Shown here: positions 25,001-36,122 of the stretch, one piece after another | Numbering within the stretch: position 1 is the first letter of the stretch | Layout of the letters: each line of letters begins with the position of its first letter | Assembly (NCBI GenBank): GCA_025738555.1 | Contig: JAOVFP010000010.1 | Coordinates: 2,356,001-2,420,000 of the forward strand | Length of the DNA stretch: 64,000 bases | Direction: 5' to 3' | Source of the DNA: Cyathus striatus | Lineage: Eukaryota > Basidiomycota > Agaricomycetes > Agaricales > Nidulariaceae | Notes under the pieces: generated by a model | What the model was told of the DNA's origin: nothing | The model's input: the letters and a program-made list of their open reading frames with translations, nothing else | The model's database searches: none | Translations under genes and position numbers: made by a program

Positions 25001-26044
25001 TTGAGGGTCACACAAGTTATGTCATGTCTGTAGCACTTTCTCCAAATGGAAAGCAAGTGGTATCTGGCTCATATGACAGAACTGTGAGAATATGGGATGT
25101 GGAAAGTGGCACAATTGCTTCTGGTCCATTTGAAGGTCACATGCATTCTGTCACATCTGTAGCATTTTCTCCAGATGGAAAGCAAGTGGTATCTGGCTCA
25201 TTTGACAAAACTGTGAGGATATGGGATGTGGAGAGTGGTGCAATTGCTGCTGGTCCATTTGAAGGTCACATAAATTCTGTCAAATCTGTAGCATTTTCTC
25301 CAGATGGAAAGAAAGTGGTATCTGGGTCATATGATAAAACAGTGAGAATATGGGATGTGGAGAGTGGTACAATTGCTGCTGGTCCATTTGAAGGTCACAC
25401 ACACTCTGTTACATCTGTAGCATTTTCTCCAAATGGAAAGCAAGTGGTATCTGGCTCAGATGACAGAACTGTGAGAATATGGGATGCAGAGAGTGGCACA
25501 ATTGTTGCTAGTCCATTTGAAGGTCACACACATTCTGTCAAATCTGTAACATTTTGTCTAGATGGGAAACAAGTGGTATCTAGCTCAGATGGCACAGCTG
25601 TTGGATCTAGATCAACTTCTCTAGATGGAATGCCAATTGCATTGAGCTTGAATAATCAACATGTCAGGTTAGTAATATTTATTACAGCTAAAAAAATTAT
25701 TATGCTCAATGATTTTTAGAAACTTGCAATTGGTATCTGGTACATTATTTTTTCTGTGGATTAATTGAAATTAAATTTACTAACTGTTTGTCAAAATAGT
25801 TCATTTAAAAAAATTGCTATCACTGGGTGGATCATCTATATATATGACCAGTCATCATGATGGCTGGGTTAGAGATAAGAATGGAAATTTACCATTCTGG
25901 GTGCCTGATTACTTAAGATCAATACTATGTGATTTTGACACTGTTGTCATCATGGGTACAACTACTGTATGCAGATTGAACCTCTCACAGTTTCAACATG
26001 GATCTGACTGGATAAATTGTGTTACTACTGACACAAGAAACTAA
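22067..26044 (+). pseudogene. NACHT-WD40 NLR-like gene 1, broken by a 71-nt deletion
   Basis: Exons 22067-22313, 22367-23775, 23823-25667, 25720-25739 (20 nt) and 25800-26044 match the structure of the intact copy at 55473-60007. Order of parts: N-terminal motif region (residues about 10-40), NACHT ATPase with P-loop GYPGAGKSAI and Walker B VMVIDALDEC, a helical linker, about 13 WD40 repeats of 43 residues, and a C-terminal domain with WVPDYLRSILCDFD. NACHT-WD40 proteins are cytosolic STAND receptors that oligomerise after ligand binding by the WD propeller. One repeat period is 58 instead of 129 bases (24948 to 25006). The missing 71 nt shift the frame and cause a stop at about 25004, while everything downstream is still open in its own frame. 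A truncated receptor with half a propeller could still be made. Confidence 0.85.
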
Positions 26045-27329
26045 TAGTTTAGTAGAAGCCATTATGGAGGAATTCAACATGTACATCATTAAAATTATAT
26101 CACTGCATCTGTAGTTTTCTTATCTGGCTTATGTCATACTCATTCATTGTATAGTTCTTCATCTGATGTGACATGTATGAACTCACCTGTTACCTAGCTG
26201 TATGTAGACTCTAGTAATGAGCTCTTGAAAGTTGTTAGCATAAGTTAAGTTAATTTATAATAACCAAAAACTTGCCAAAAATTACAGGAATATCATAATA
26301 GCAACACTAACTTTTAAGTGCAGTTTATTTAAGTAGTTTTAACACCACTAACATAGAATGTAGAGTTCATGTTAGATGTATGAAGTATGAAGTATTGAAG
26401 TACAGAGATAGTTTTAGGTAGTAAAAAACTTTATATATGTATTTAGAAAGTGCAGCAGTGAGGGTGCCAGGTGATGTGGATGTGTTATATTGTGTGTCAA
26501 TGTGATGGTCTTCATTGTTCTATTGTGGTGACTGCTACATTACAATACACAAGAAAAAAAAACCTGTAAAGTCAATATATAAGTCAGAATTGCAACTATA
26601 CCCAAACTATACCACTTACCTTACAAATATGCAAGCTTGTCATTGTGGCATAGGCTTGTAATACTGGTATTTCTCAGCTCTGCCTAAGTACAATATCCTC
26701 CCTCTTTAGAGAAAGAGTCTGAGTAAAGGGAGGCAGCAAGAGGGAGTTCAAACTTGGAAGAGGGGCATCAGGAAAAAAAGACAATGGAATATAGTAGTAT
26801 GTAGTCCACATAGCAGCCATAACCGCCATGGGAAAGTCCCTGTTTGATAGCACTGTATAGCTCACACTTCACTTGTGGTAGCCTGTGATAGCTCAATGTA
26901 GCATCATGTGATCATTGTGTAGTACACTGTAGCAGTAAGTAAATGCAATATATGCAATGAAGGCAACCAATCTATCTGAACTACATAGTGTATATAGGCT
27001 TTATACTTAAAAGACCATTACAACAATTACTATTCCCCATATATGTCCACTTCTTTTGCTTTGATTGAACCAATTATCATAAATATACATAGAATAAAAG
27101 CATATATAATATATTATACAAACTACAACAAACTAGTAATGCCTACAACAAAATGACAAAATGACACTCCTGAGCTCCCAACTTAATACATGACTTACAC
27201 TATCATGCACTCAATACCTAACCTTCAATCCCAGGCAGCCCTCAGATCCTTCTGCTCACTATGTACTGCAAAAAGCACAGCATGGTCTCATCGAATCATG
27301 TGAGATATCCATCTCGGGAACATTCTACA
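26045..27329. other. CpG-free intergenic region
   Basis: From 26045 to about 26375 the sequence matches 60008-60355, the 3' flank of the second NACHT-WD40 gene. After that it is unique and AT-rich. CpG is almost absent. No gene recognised. Confidence 0.5.
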
Positions 27330-27640
27330 ACTATACCAGGTAGCAAATATTAGTCACACAATCAAGCACAACAGCACAAGGTACTCACCACAAACCCCCA
27401 AGCAACTCCCAGCCCACATATCACTGACATGCTCCAAGCATGCAAGACACACATCCTGAGACCACAAACCCCCAAGTGACCTCCAGCCAACACAATACCA
27501 ACACCCTCCAAGCATGCAAGGCACATATCCCAAGACCACACAACTACATTAGGCAAAAAATGTTAGTCACACAACTGAGCACAACAATGCAATGGACCCA
27601 CCATAAACCCAAGTGACCCCCAGCCCACAAGCAGATTTCA
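27330..27640. repeat. Imperfect tandem repeat, about 75-110 bp units
   Basis: Phrases ACCACAAACCCCCAAGTGAC, CTCCAGCC.ACA and CTCCAAGCATGCAAGRCACA recur in the same order two to three times. The first and last units start with TAGTCACACAAYYRAGCACA. Units are 75-110 bp and imperfect. Confidence 0.6.
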
Positions 27641-28690
27641 TCAATGTTGGTGGGAGGTAAGAGGAATGAAGAGTAAGGAAGAAAGGAACATGCATGAAAA
27701 AATATTTGAGCAAACTGGAGCAGAGATTCATTGTATCACATGAGTAATATGTAAGCGATTGGCTGGAAACATCAGCCAGCAAGCACATGCGCAGCTGAGC
27801 ACACTGCTGCACACCCACCCCCCTCTTCATTTCCTCCTCCCACTCATCATAGTCACATTAATATTCATGTTGATTTTAGTTATAAAATTCTCCATTTCAT
27901 GTTACATTACTCAGTGCAGTATATATTATAAGTTAGAATAGGTAATTATCAAGGGATTTGAAGATGTAATATGTAAATTAGGCCTGTTCATATTGAAATC
28001 ATAAAATAATAATTCTTCTGCATCATTACAAACATGATATATGGCATTAGAGAAAAAGAATTTAAGGAACTTATATAGTTTACATTATACCACACATCAT
28101 GTACAAAGGTATATGTAGTTGGTTGTCTAATGTATATTAATCTGTGTGTCCTTCACTCTTTCATCTGTAGCCTATAGTGTTCTACCAAGCAGTTCAGTGC
28201 CTGTATGTTGCACTATGCATCATAAACTGCTGTTATGCAGTGCTATGCCACCTACACAGGGCTGTGTGGCTTGGTGGATGATTGACATCAGCTACCAAGC
28301 TTGGCACTTAGTTTGGTAGCCAGATCGGTTTTTCCTGATGGGAGCATCAGAAAGTTTGGCAGCTGGTGTTATTCTGTGAAGTAAAAAAGTTGGTGGGAGG
28401 GAAAGGAAAGATCTGTTGCATGCTGCATGGAAATAGCAGTTTATACTAATGGAGAAGGAAACAAGAGCCTTACATGACAGTTTTCACACCATATTGCTTA
28501 TACTAGACATCCCTTACTATACTTAGATTGTGCCCAGAAAAAGCAGAAAGGGTATCTCACAAGTTTCATTGTGTAAAGTTGCCAAGACCTTGAATTGTTG
28601 CCTTTAAGTCACTTAGCAATATATTTCTAGATTTTTCTAGCTTTCACTAGACATAAATTTAACAGCTATATCTTGTTCAATGTGGCTCAA
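27641..28690. other. CpG-poor intergenic region, no gene seen
   Basis: AT-rich DNA without recognisable coding content; this is the 5' flank of the CHAT-derived ORF. Only a handful of CpG dinucleotides are present. Confidence 0.4.
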
Positions 28691-28707
28691 TGTCACTAGA
28701 CTGACTT

Positions 28708-29406
28708 TTGATTGGGGTTCAACCATCTGCAGCTCCTCAAAGTATGCTAGAAAAGTCAAAGCAGATTGAAAAATGCACTAATTCATCACAAATTACACTG
28801 TCTGAAATCATGAACATGCCCCTTGGCAATATGGTGTTCACATTTCTTTCTGCATCCCAAGGTGGCATAGGTAATGAAGACCTTCCAGAGTCACTCTATC
28901 TTGATATGGATGTGACTATGCAAGAGACCACAGAAGCAGCCACAGAGGATGCATTTTATATGAATACACAAGATTCTTCTTTTTATACTACTGGACAAAT
29001 GGACAATGATTACACTGAACTAACCAGTGATGACATTTCTATAAATCCAAAGTTCAAAATGACAGGAAGCTTCAGTGATGCACACTACTTTACTCTTTCT
29101 GACACATTGTTCCTCAATAAATTGGTACAAAGTATGTCTAACATGTGCCAGTGTTGGGATATGAACTCATGTTACATGACATACACAGTTCATATCAACA
29201 ATAGATATTTGATGATGTCTGGGGCAGTATTATCATTGTTGTCATTGAACAGTGCCAGTTTACCAATTATAAAGGTAGCTCTGCCACAGGAGTATTTGAG
29301 ATGCACAACAGACATGGCAACCATTAACATGCATAGATTCACATTACAATTGTGGATATTCATCATTCATGCTCAGGGGCCAGACAAATACCTTCAAAGC
29401 TCCTAA
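28708..29406 (+). pseudogene. CHAT-derived chimeric ORF with NLR-like motif
   Basis: The open frame runs 28708-29406, with a first ATG at 28744. Its first 75 codons are a CHAT remnant: VQPSAAPQSM, KQIEKC.NSS, LSEIMNMPLGN, FTFLSASQGGIGNEDL match successive parts of TPR-CHAT gene 1 (VQPSAAGQRAL, KQIKKCINSS, LSKIIGLSLPN, LAFLSACQTATGDEDL). The segment with the catalytic His is deleted and the catalytic Cys position reads Ser, so no protease activity is expected. After that the frame enters unrelated sequence containing GSFSDAHYFTLSDTLFLN, a motif like that at the N-terminus of the NACHT-WD40 proteins of this window (MFKDAHHTHIQNST). It lies 2.7 kb downstream of NACHT-WD40 gene 1. It may be a relic, or a small expressed protein lacking catalysis. 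Confidence 0.55.
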
Positions 29407-29457
29407 TGTTTTGGGGAATTGTCTTCCTTATGATGTTGATACCTATGTGAAGCCATA

Positions 29458-29487
29458 TAATCACCATTCCTTTTGCAGCTATGTACT
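29458..29487 (+). repeat. 30-bp dispersed repeat, copy also at 47394-47423
   Basis: A stretch starting TAATCACCATTCC and ending CTATGTAC is shared with the junction between two duplicated blocks at 47394-47423. The copies differ by one T in a run and by GCGG versus GCAG, a CpG-to-CpA difference. Confidence 0.6.
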
Positions 29488-29650
29488 TCCATTCATTCTT
29501 CTATGATTTTACCAGAAGCAGTATTTGCACAGGAGTCTATCCCAGGTTGCTGATGCACCACACACTCTTCACAGCACACCTTCCCACACATCAGATGGAA
29601 AGCAAGGATATGACCTCATAAATTGGATATGATTCTACTAATGTACCTAC

Positions 29651-30023
29651 TACTGTACTGACCTGTATGGAGGCAACCATCACATGTCATGCAGGCCTGG
29701 TTGTGTTGCCAAAATGGCCCTATGTCATGCATCACATGGGCTTGGTTGCTTAGCCTGAAAGCATGACATAAATGTAATTATTCTAAAAATGTACAAAAAA
29801 GGCACAATTTTCGCTTTTTTTGGCATTCTATTAAATTTTGTAGCCATTGTAACAATCTGTATCATAGATATCTCATTATCTACTAAAATACCTGATTTTT
29901 ATGGCTATCCAGTTGCTAATTTTGCAGGCTGTCACATACTTTCAGACCTTGGTTACTAATGTTGCACCCAAAATTTTGGTCACACTCCCAAACCTGGTTG
30001 CCTCCATACAGGTTGGTACAGTA
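29651..30023. mobile_element. Miniature TIR element, family B
   Basis: Inverted repeats of about 27 bp: the left end (29653) reads CTGTACTGACCTGTATGGAG followed by GCAACCA, and the right end reads CTGTACCAACCTGTATGGAG followed by GCAACCA on the opposite strand. Both ends are flanked by TA. No ORF inside. The first six bases equal those of family A, suggesting mobilisation by the same kind of transposase. Confidence 0.75.
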
Positions 30024-30775
30024 TGCTGATAAATCAATAAGGCCAACTAGCAGCAAGGCCTGCTACCTGACACAACCTGACATTCTGTTAGTGACAGATG
30101 AGCAAAATACTCAAAGCTGAACTTAAACACTCAAATAAGAAAGAAGAATGAGTCTTATTGCTAATCTGGAATAAACTAGCACAAGAATAGTGAACAACTA
30201 AGTAAAAAGACTATATTTATAGAAAGTGTCCATGAGGTAATTGCATGTAAGTATACCTACACTACAACACATGTCTACTGTGCTTCTACATTAGAAACTC
30301 ATGTAATACATATGGCTGAACTGTGCAACTGTACCCACAGTCTTGATGAATAATGTATGTTGATATGCATGGTGTCCGCATTGTATGTCATGTGACTGGT
30401 CACATGACAAAAGATAAGATAAGATAAGATAAGAGATAAAGGGCGAAATCCTAACACATTCTCTCCAATAAACATTATATCATTATATAAGTATGTAGTT
30501 AGACCTATTGAAAGTGCACAAGTGGGTGTATCAGTGAAAGTTTATTGAATGGGACATCCCATTAAAAATAACTCCCATGAAAACATCACATGAATTTATT
30601 CTTAATGATCCCAGAAATTCCAATCAGTTAGGATATGGGAATGACCCAAGCTTACATGTAATTGCCAAAAGTGATGGCAATCATGCATTATTCTTGCCAA
30701 AAATGGGGGGCATTCCTGCATTAATTAGAATGTACCACACTACACTCTGTGCAGACCACCTTGAAATTTTGCATA
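30024..30775. other. CpG-poor intergenic region with a GATAA microsatellite
   Basis: A run of (GATAA)n occurs at about 30412-30437. An 84-codon ORF at 30577-30831 overlaps the following transposon and shows no known motif. Nothing else is recognised. Confidence 0.4.
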
Positions 30776-31064
30776 TACTGTACCATTTCGACCAACTGTT
30801 TGTTGATTTACGCTGTAACAATGATGAATAGTTGGACCCTCTGTTCAAGTGTCTGTGTGATGCATGATGAATGGAGGAACTGTTCACTACTAAATGATTT
30901 GTAGCAAAACATTTCATGAATAGCAATGATTTATTATTATTATTTTAAATATCTTCTTGTACCTCTGTTCATGAAGTGCTGTGATGCGTGATGAAATGTA
31001 TATGTGTTTGTGTTCATGATATCATGTGATGCATTACTGAACAGTTGGTCAAAATGGTACAGTA
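30776..31064. mobile_element. Miniature TIR element, family A, copy 2
   Basis: Same family as 12055-12298. The left end reads CTGTACCATTTCGACCAACT from 30778, the right end reads CTGTACCATTTTGACCAACT on the opposite strand, and TA flanks both. It is about 290 bp. Compared with copy 1 several CpG sites have become TpG or CpA. Confidence 0.78.
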
Positions 31065-32014
31065 TACTTTCCATAATGTATACTACTGGAACATAACTTT
31101 ATAACATAATAGACTTATTTAATGGTGTGATATACACAATCTAATTCACCAACTATATTTGTGTCATACAATCTACAAATTAGCCTACAGGAGTTGTTTT
31201 TCATGATATTTCTACATGATATCTTGGACATATGATGTACTATATATGTAGTATAAGCTATTTAAATACTAAAAGATACAGGTGATTGTATACTGAGATA
31301 TAATGATATTTATGTGAGTCTTCTTACTTGTCAGACCTGAGAAATTGCATATTTAATTGCTATATAAACTAATGTAGCACTGCATAAATTCCTCAGAATG
31401 TGTAGAATTCGTGCTTCAGAATAGTACTGTACACACAGTATGATATTTACTGGTAGGAGATGAAACACATATATCAATTATGTGTAATCAAACTTATTAC
31501 TCTTGTTTTCAGTACAATAATGAAGCAACTGTTAAATCATCTGGATATTATATTATGTGGTATGCAAGTTATGTCTCAGAGAAATTTTGAACAATTCTGT
31601 AGCTCTCAAAGTACTCTGCTGATCAATGAATCATTTCTTTTAAGAAAATGTGGCTTCATATAAAAATAGCTTATAATATGCTACAGGGATATCAAATTTA
31701 GCCCAAACTTTACATACACATATTTCACATTATCTAAAATATATAATCAAACTTTTGAGGTATCCCGAGCTGTGTGTAACATGCTACAACCCGGACAATG
31801 CAAGAAGCCATTCTCATTATGTGTGGGAACTGTGTTGGTTGCCATCATTTTGGCAACCACGTGTATTTAAACTCCGGTTGATGGGAGGTGTTCGCTCTGC
31901 AAAAACGAGTTTTCATCGCCCTACATAACCCTACTACCTTAAAAGGTAGCGGGAATATACATACAAAAAAACAGCATTACAATTCAAAAAGAAAATGTCC
32001 ACAAAGCAAAAAGT
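31065..32014. other. Intergenic region containing the end of the CpG desert
   Basis: AT-rich and CpG-poor until about 31765. Normal CpG content starts abruptly with the sequence at 31766 onward. From about 31965 the sequence is shared with 47424 onward, the 3' flank of the 5-phosphatase copies. No gene recognised. Confidence 0.5.
31925..31955 (+). repeat. Hairpin-containing repeat, inverted copy at 43565-43600
   Basis: The arms CTACCTT and AAGGTAG are separated by AA at 31934-31949 and embedded in CATAACCCTACTACC...GCGGGAATA. The reverse complement of 43565-43600 carries the same hairpin and flanks (ATAACCCAACTACC...GTGGGAATA). It probably marks an end of a dispersed repeat. Confidence 0.5.
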
Positions 32015-35000
32015 TCAAATAAGCACCAGGTTCCTATAAAACTCTCTCGCATCATCCAAAAGTCTCCCCTGCTCGACCACCCAAAGGCTCCCCATATCCC
32101 TCTTGATCTCCTCCCTCCTCTCCCTTCTAAGACTCTTCACCGTAATCTTTAAAGTAGCGGAAACCGGTCTATGGTCCAATACATTCACCTCGTATCGCCT
32201 ATAATGCACCTGCCGCACCCGTCCCGGAATCCTCGACCTCCAAAGCACACGATCACATCACGCAGGCGAACGGTGTTTCTCGGAGGTATCGTACTCGTTT
32301 GATCTAGGGTCATATTTATACGTCGGCGCGAACGTAAGTGGGCCTTCCGAGAACCCGCGTAGCCGGAATGCGCGGTTATACTTAAGCTCGCGGACGAGCT
32401 GGTCGTGGGGTACAAGGCTTGCGTAGTCCCCTGCTCTCACAGCAGCGATGATGGCGTCCCGCCTCGCTTCGATCCTGTAGTTCATGTCTCCGTGGAACTG
32501 GCAGGCGTCAGCCTGGATATCAGCAATGAAAAGAAAGGAAAGACGCACAAAAACAATCTCATGATCCAACACCATCGTTCCATCCCCACCACCGACATAT
32601 GCAAGCGGATGCTCCGCAATAGGAAACACCGTCTTTTCCTCCAAAATACTAGCAGCGTCCGCATTGCGCCTTCGTACGGCATTCTGTCCGGCCGCAAGAT
32701 GCGAATTGATGATACATACGGACGAGTCCCCAATCACGAATCGCGCTACAATCCCTCCCTGAACCAATCAGCCCCAGCTCTATACCAGAACGAAAAAAGA
32801 AACACACCTTATTCCCATACCTCCCCCCCATACCCCTCTTAACAGTCGTAACAGCCACATCGCTCAACCTCTCCCTCTCACTAGCCTTAATAAAAATACA
32901 CGAAAACAAACCAACCAAGCTCTCCGTATGCACAACGCTATACTTGACATCAGGCGGCATGGACGCCCGCACAACACTAACAAGGCGATCGTACCACCTC
33001 CGATAAGCACCAGTGACTTTCTCCGACAGCCCCATGTCCTCTTTCTTCTTACTCCCCAAGAGCACATTTTTCGCCGTCATCTTGCGCGATTCTAGATCGA
33101 TGACTTCTTGGAATCCAAAAGCGATGATGTCGGGGCTTTCGACGCTGTTGAGTGCATCGGAGAGGAATGTTTGGGTATGTGGGTCCGGGGAGGAAGTGAG
33201 AGCATCTGGACGCGCCGAGTCGCAGTTCCACGATATTATGAGAGCCGTCACGTCCCTGAACGTGCTATACTCATTTTCAGCTTTCAATAGTTCCTTATCT
33301 ACCTCTCATCAGCCTCTCTCTTTCACAAAAAGAAAAAGAAAACATACCAATCCAATCCAATCCAAGCAACCCATCCCAAAACCGAACAGCCTCATCCCGA
33401 CCAACACTAACAACACACAACCTCCCCTTCTCAACACCCAAATAATCCACTACAAGCCATACAACAGGTAACCCCGGATGCGCGGTCCGGCAATTCCTCA
33501 CAACCCAAGGTTTACACTGTACATCATACGCCGCAATCATCCTATTCCTTCCACCAGCCCACAATCGATTATTGACCTCCTCCAAACACAAGACATCCGA
33601 AAGCGACACCTTGACCACTTCGACGCATCTCGGATGATCCGATTCTTCAAGAGACCAAATCGAGATGAATCCTTCTTCGTGTCCTAGATAGACATGACCT
33701 GGATGCGAAGGTAATATCGTGCCGGACGTGACGGCGCCTACATGTTCGGTGGGAATCAACGATCTCCCCGTCGACGCGGGATTGAAAGGATCAAAAACGC
33801 GTATAATGGGGATTTTATGCCCTCCATGCGATGAACCCCCCTCTAGCTGCAGTCCACAATTTCCCCCCTAGCAAGCGCGCGAAATCCTGCTTCTCCGTCG
33901 TACGCGTTACACGGGGGAGGGTATTAACCAACCCCGCCGCAGATTCCTCGGAGGGGGAGAATATGAGCGTCTTCCCCGACTCATCGAGCGTGAGCATATT
34001 CTCCCCATATCGGAATATCTGCGTGATAGGGTACAAATGCACACCAAGCCTCGGCGCGCATACATCCCCACTCGGGACATCCACAATGAAAATATGTCCC
34101 TCCTTCGTCCCCACCCATACTCTATCCCCCTCCCCGCCCGGGCAGAACTCAACGGCACATGTCTTCCACTCTTTCACACCCACATCCTTAAGCTCAATCA
34201 CATGAACCGGACTATCCCCCCCAAGACTCAAATCGTATATGCGCAGCGTATGTCCCTGGCCTAACACCAAAGACGTCCCAGAAATAGCCAATGTCCCACT
34301 ATACGGATGTAGTTGAATCTTCGGGGGGTGCGCATCACCATGCCGGAAGGATAATATCGGTCCACGTCTGTTGGATCTCGTTGCATCAGGCATATGCTCG
34401 ACGGCACTTGCTCTAGGATCTTCACCATCCGCTCCGGAATCGTCATCGGATGAAGGGGAAGTAGGTCTCCGAGCGGGAGGGAGCTTGTCCCCTGGTCCTA
34501 TTGTCCGCGTTGGAGGAGGTGGGAGGCGCGAGAGGGGTTTACTCTGTGGTTGTCGGTGGGGGTATTGAGGATCATGTAAAGATGGTGGAGTATGCGAATG
34601 AGACAGAATATGCGAAAGAATATTATGCGTATGCGATGAGATAGAATGCGTTGCCGAAGAAACATACGAAACGGGCGTAATTTGATTCGTATGAACTGAC
34701 GGTAGCACAGGAGGGGAAGGGACAAGTTTATGCAAGTAGGTCTTCGATCTTCGGTATTGGCAACTGTACTCCTACGTACAGGCAATGGCGGGGCAGGTTT
34801 CGAAGTGGGTAACGAAGAAGGTATGACCAGTGGTTGCGCGGGTGTATTAGACGTGATGCTCTCCGTCACACCAGGCGAAAGCGACGCACGATGTCGTGGA
34901 GGAGGAGAAAACAATCTCCCTTCGCTTCGCTCCCTGATGTACTCTGTGGACTATCCTCCCCCGCCACCATTCATCTTGAATATCGAACCGAGTTTAAAAC

Positions 35001-36122
35001 CCCCACCACCGCGGGCTAGAATCGGCGGGGCATTGAGGCCCGGTATTGTAATGGAGCTTCTATCTACTGGGATCGGTGATGATGAAAGGAGGCATTCAGG
35101 GCTTTGCGAGGTATGTGATACTGGGAGGATGGGGTCCCGTAGCCGTTGGAGTGTATCCGGTTTAGGTGGCCGTGGTGGAACTGCTGGTTTTGAGGGAGGG
35201 GTATTCGTCGTAGATGTAGATGGAGTAGATGTAGATGAAGTAGATGTGGATATAGAAATGAACGGAGTCCTCAAATGTACACCCTGTCCCTGGCCTAATG
35301 GAGGCGTGTCACGGTGGAGTGACGCCAATGACGACGATGCAAGTTTAGAAAGAACCGAAGGCTTTGGACCCGTGCTCGTGCTCAGATTCGGATTGCCATG
35401 GTGCAGATACCCCAAATTGGAAGGTGTAGGAGGTGGAACGGGACGCGTCAGTGGGTTCAGTTTCGTCGGTGTTGTGGTCATACTTGTGCTTGGGTCGGTG
35501 TATGGGCGCGTACTAGGACTGGGGCTGGATGTTCGTGGTGGAATAGGAGCTGGTGACGACCTAGTTGTATCACATCAATACACATAGTCAACTTTGAAAG
35601 ACGAAAAAGAAGGAACGTACAATCGACTCTTAAGTAAAAGCCACACTTTTCCCTTCGTACCCTTCCTCCCCATTCACTGCTCCATTCATAGAACCAACCT
35701 GCGCCCGCTATGCAGGATAAGCGAGAAACGCCATGCTGATACAGGACAGCATAGGCGGAGCAGGGGCCGGTCTTAAGAGAGGAGATACTGTACCCAGAAT
35801 TGAAGTGGACACGGGACGCACGAGGGGTGAGACTGTCTAGTGTTGATATGGGGCGCGCATGTGGTGACGCATTGAGTGAAGGAGCGTGTGATGTGGAACG
35901 TGATGGGGCTTTACCCCTTGGTGGTGGTGGAGGCGGACGACGGCGTAGATCTGAGAGGGAGGACGAAGGTCGGACGTGAGGTGATCCCTGTCCTGACCCC
36001 AATCTCGATCCAGAGGCTACACTCAGCTCGTTTGAAGTTGACCCTTTCGGACTGTCTTCTCCCCCTGTGCTCCCGGAACCCTGCCCGCTCAACGAAGTCG
36101 ACGCTGAATCTTCCTTGTTCAT
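32015..36122 (-). pseudogene. WD-domain inositol polyphosphate 5-phosphatase, broken copy
   Basis: From N- to C-terminus: a Pro/Ser-rich region (first in-frame ATG at 36122), a WD-type beta-propeller (about 34400-33320; RIYDLSLGG, VWVGTKEGHIF, VYLGHEEGFISIWSL, VRFWDGLLGLDW), and a 5-phosphatase domain (33290-32015) with SWNCDSARPD, IIAFGFQEVIDL, KRGMGGRYGNK, INSHLAAGQ, HGDMNYRIEARR, FAPTYKYD, EYDTSEKHR and DHRPVSA. Such enzymes remove the 5-phosphate from phosphoinositides or soluble inositol phosphates. Introns at about 33300, 32790 and 32550 have good splice sites. Lesions: TGA replaces the Trp of the catalytic PAWCDRV motif at 32258-32260; one extra base in a six-C run at 33836-33841 shifts the frame in the propeller; smaller indels break the linker near 34940. 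The copy at 47424-49495 keeps the Trp. Confidence 0.8.

Noticed and set aside
30412..30437. A CRISPR-like or regulatory array at the GATAA run
   Set aside because: A simple microsatellite without spacers.
33013..33471. Plus-strand ORFs across 32-36 kb (up to 285 codons)
   Set aside because: Shadows of the minus-strand 5-phosphatase gene; they have no motif and the minus strand carries the full motif series.
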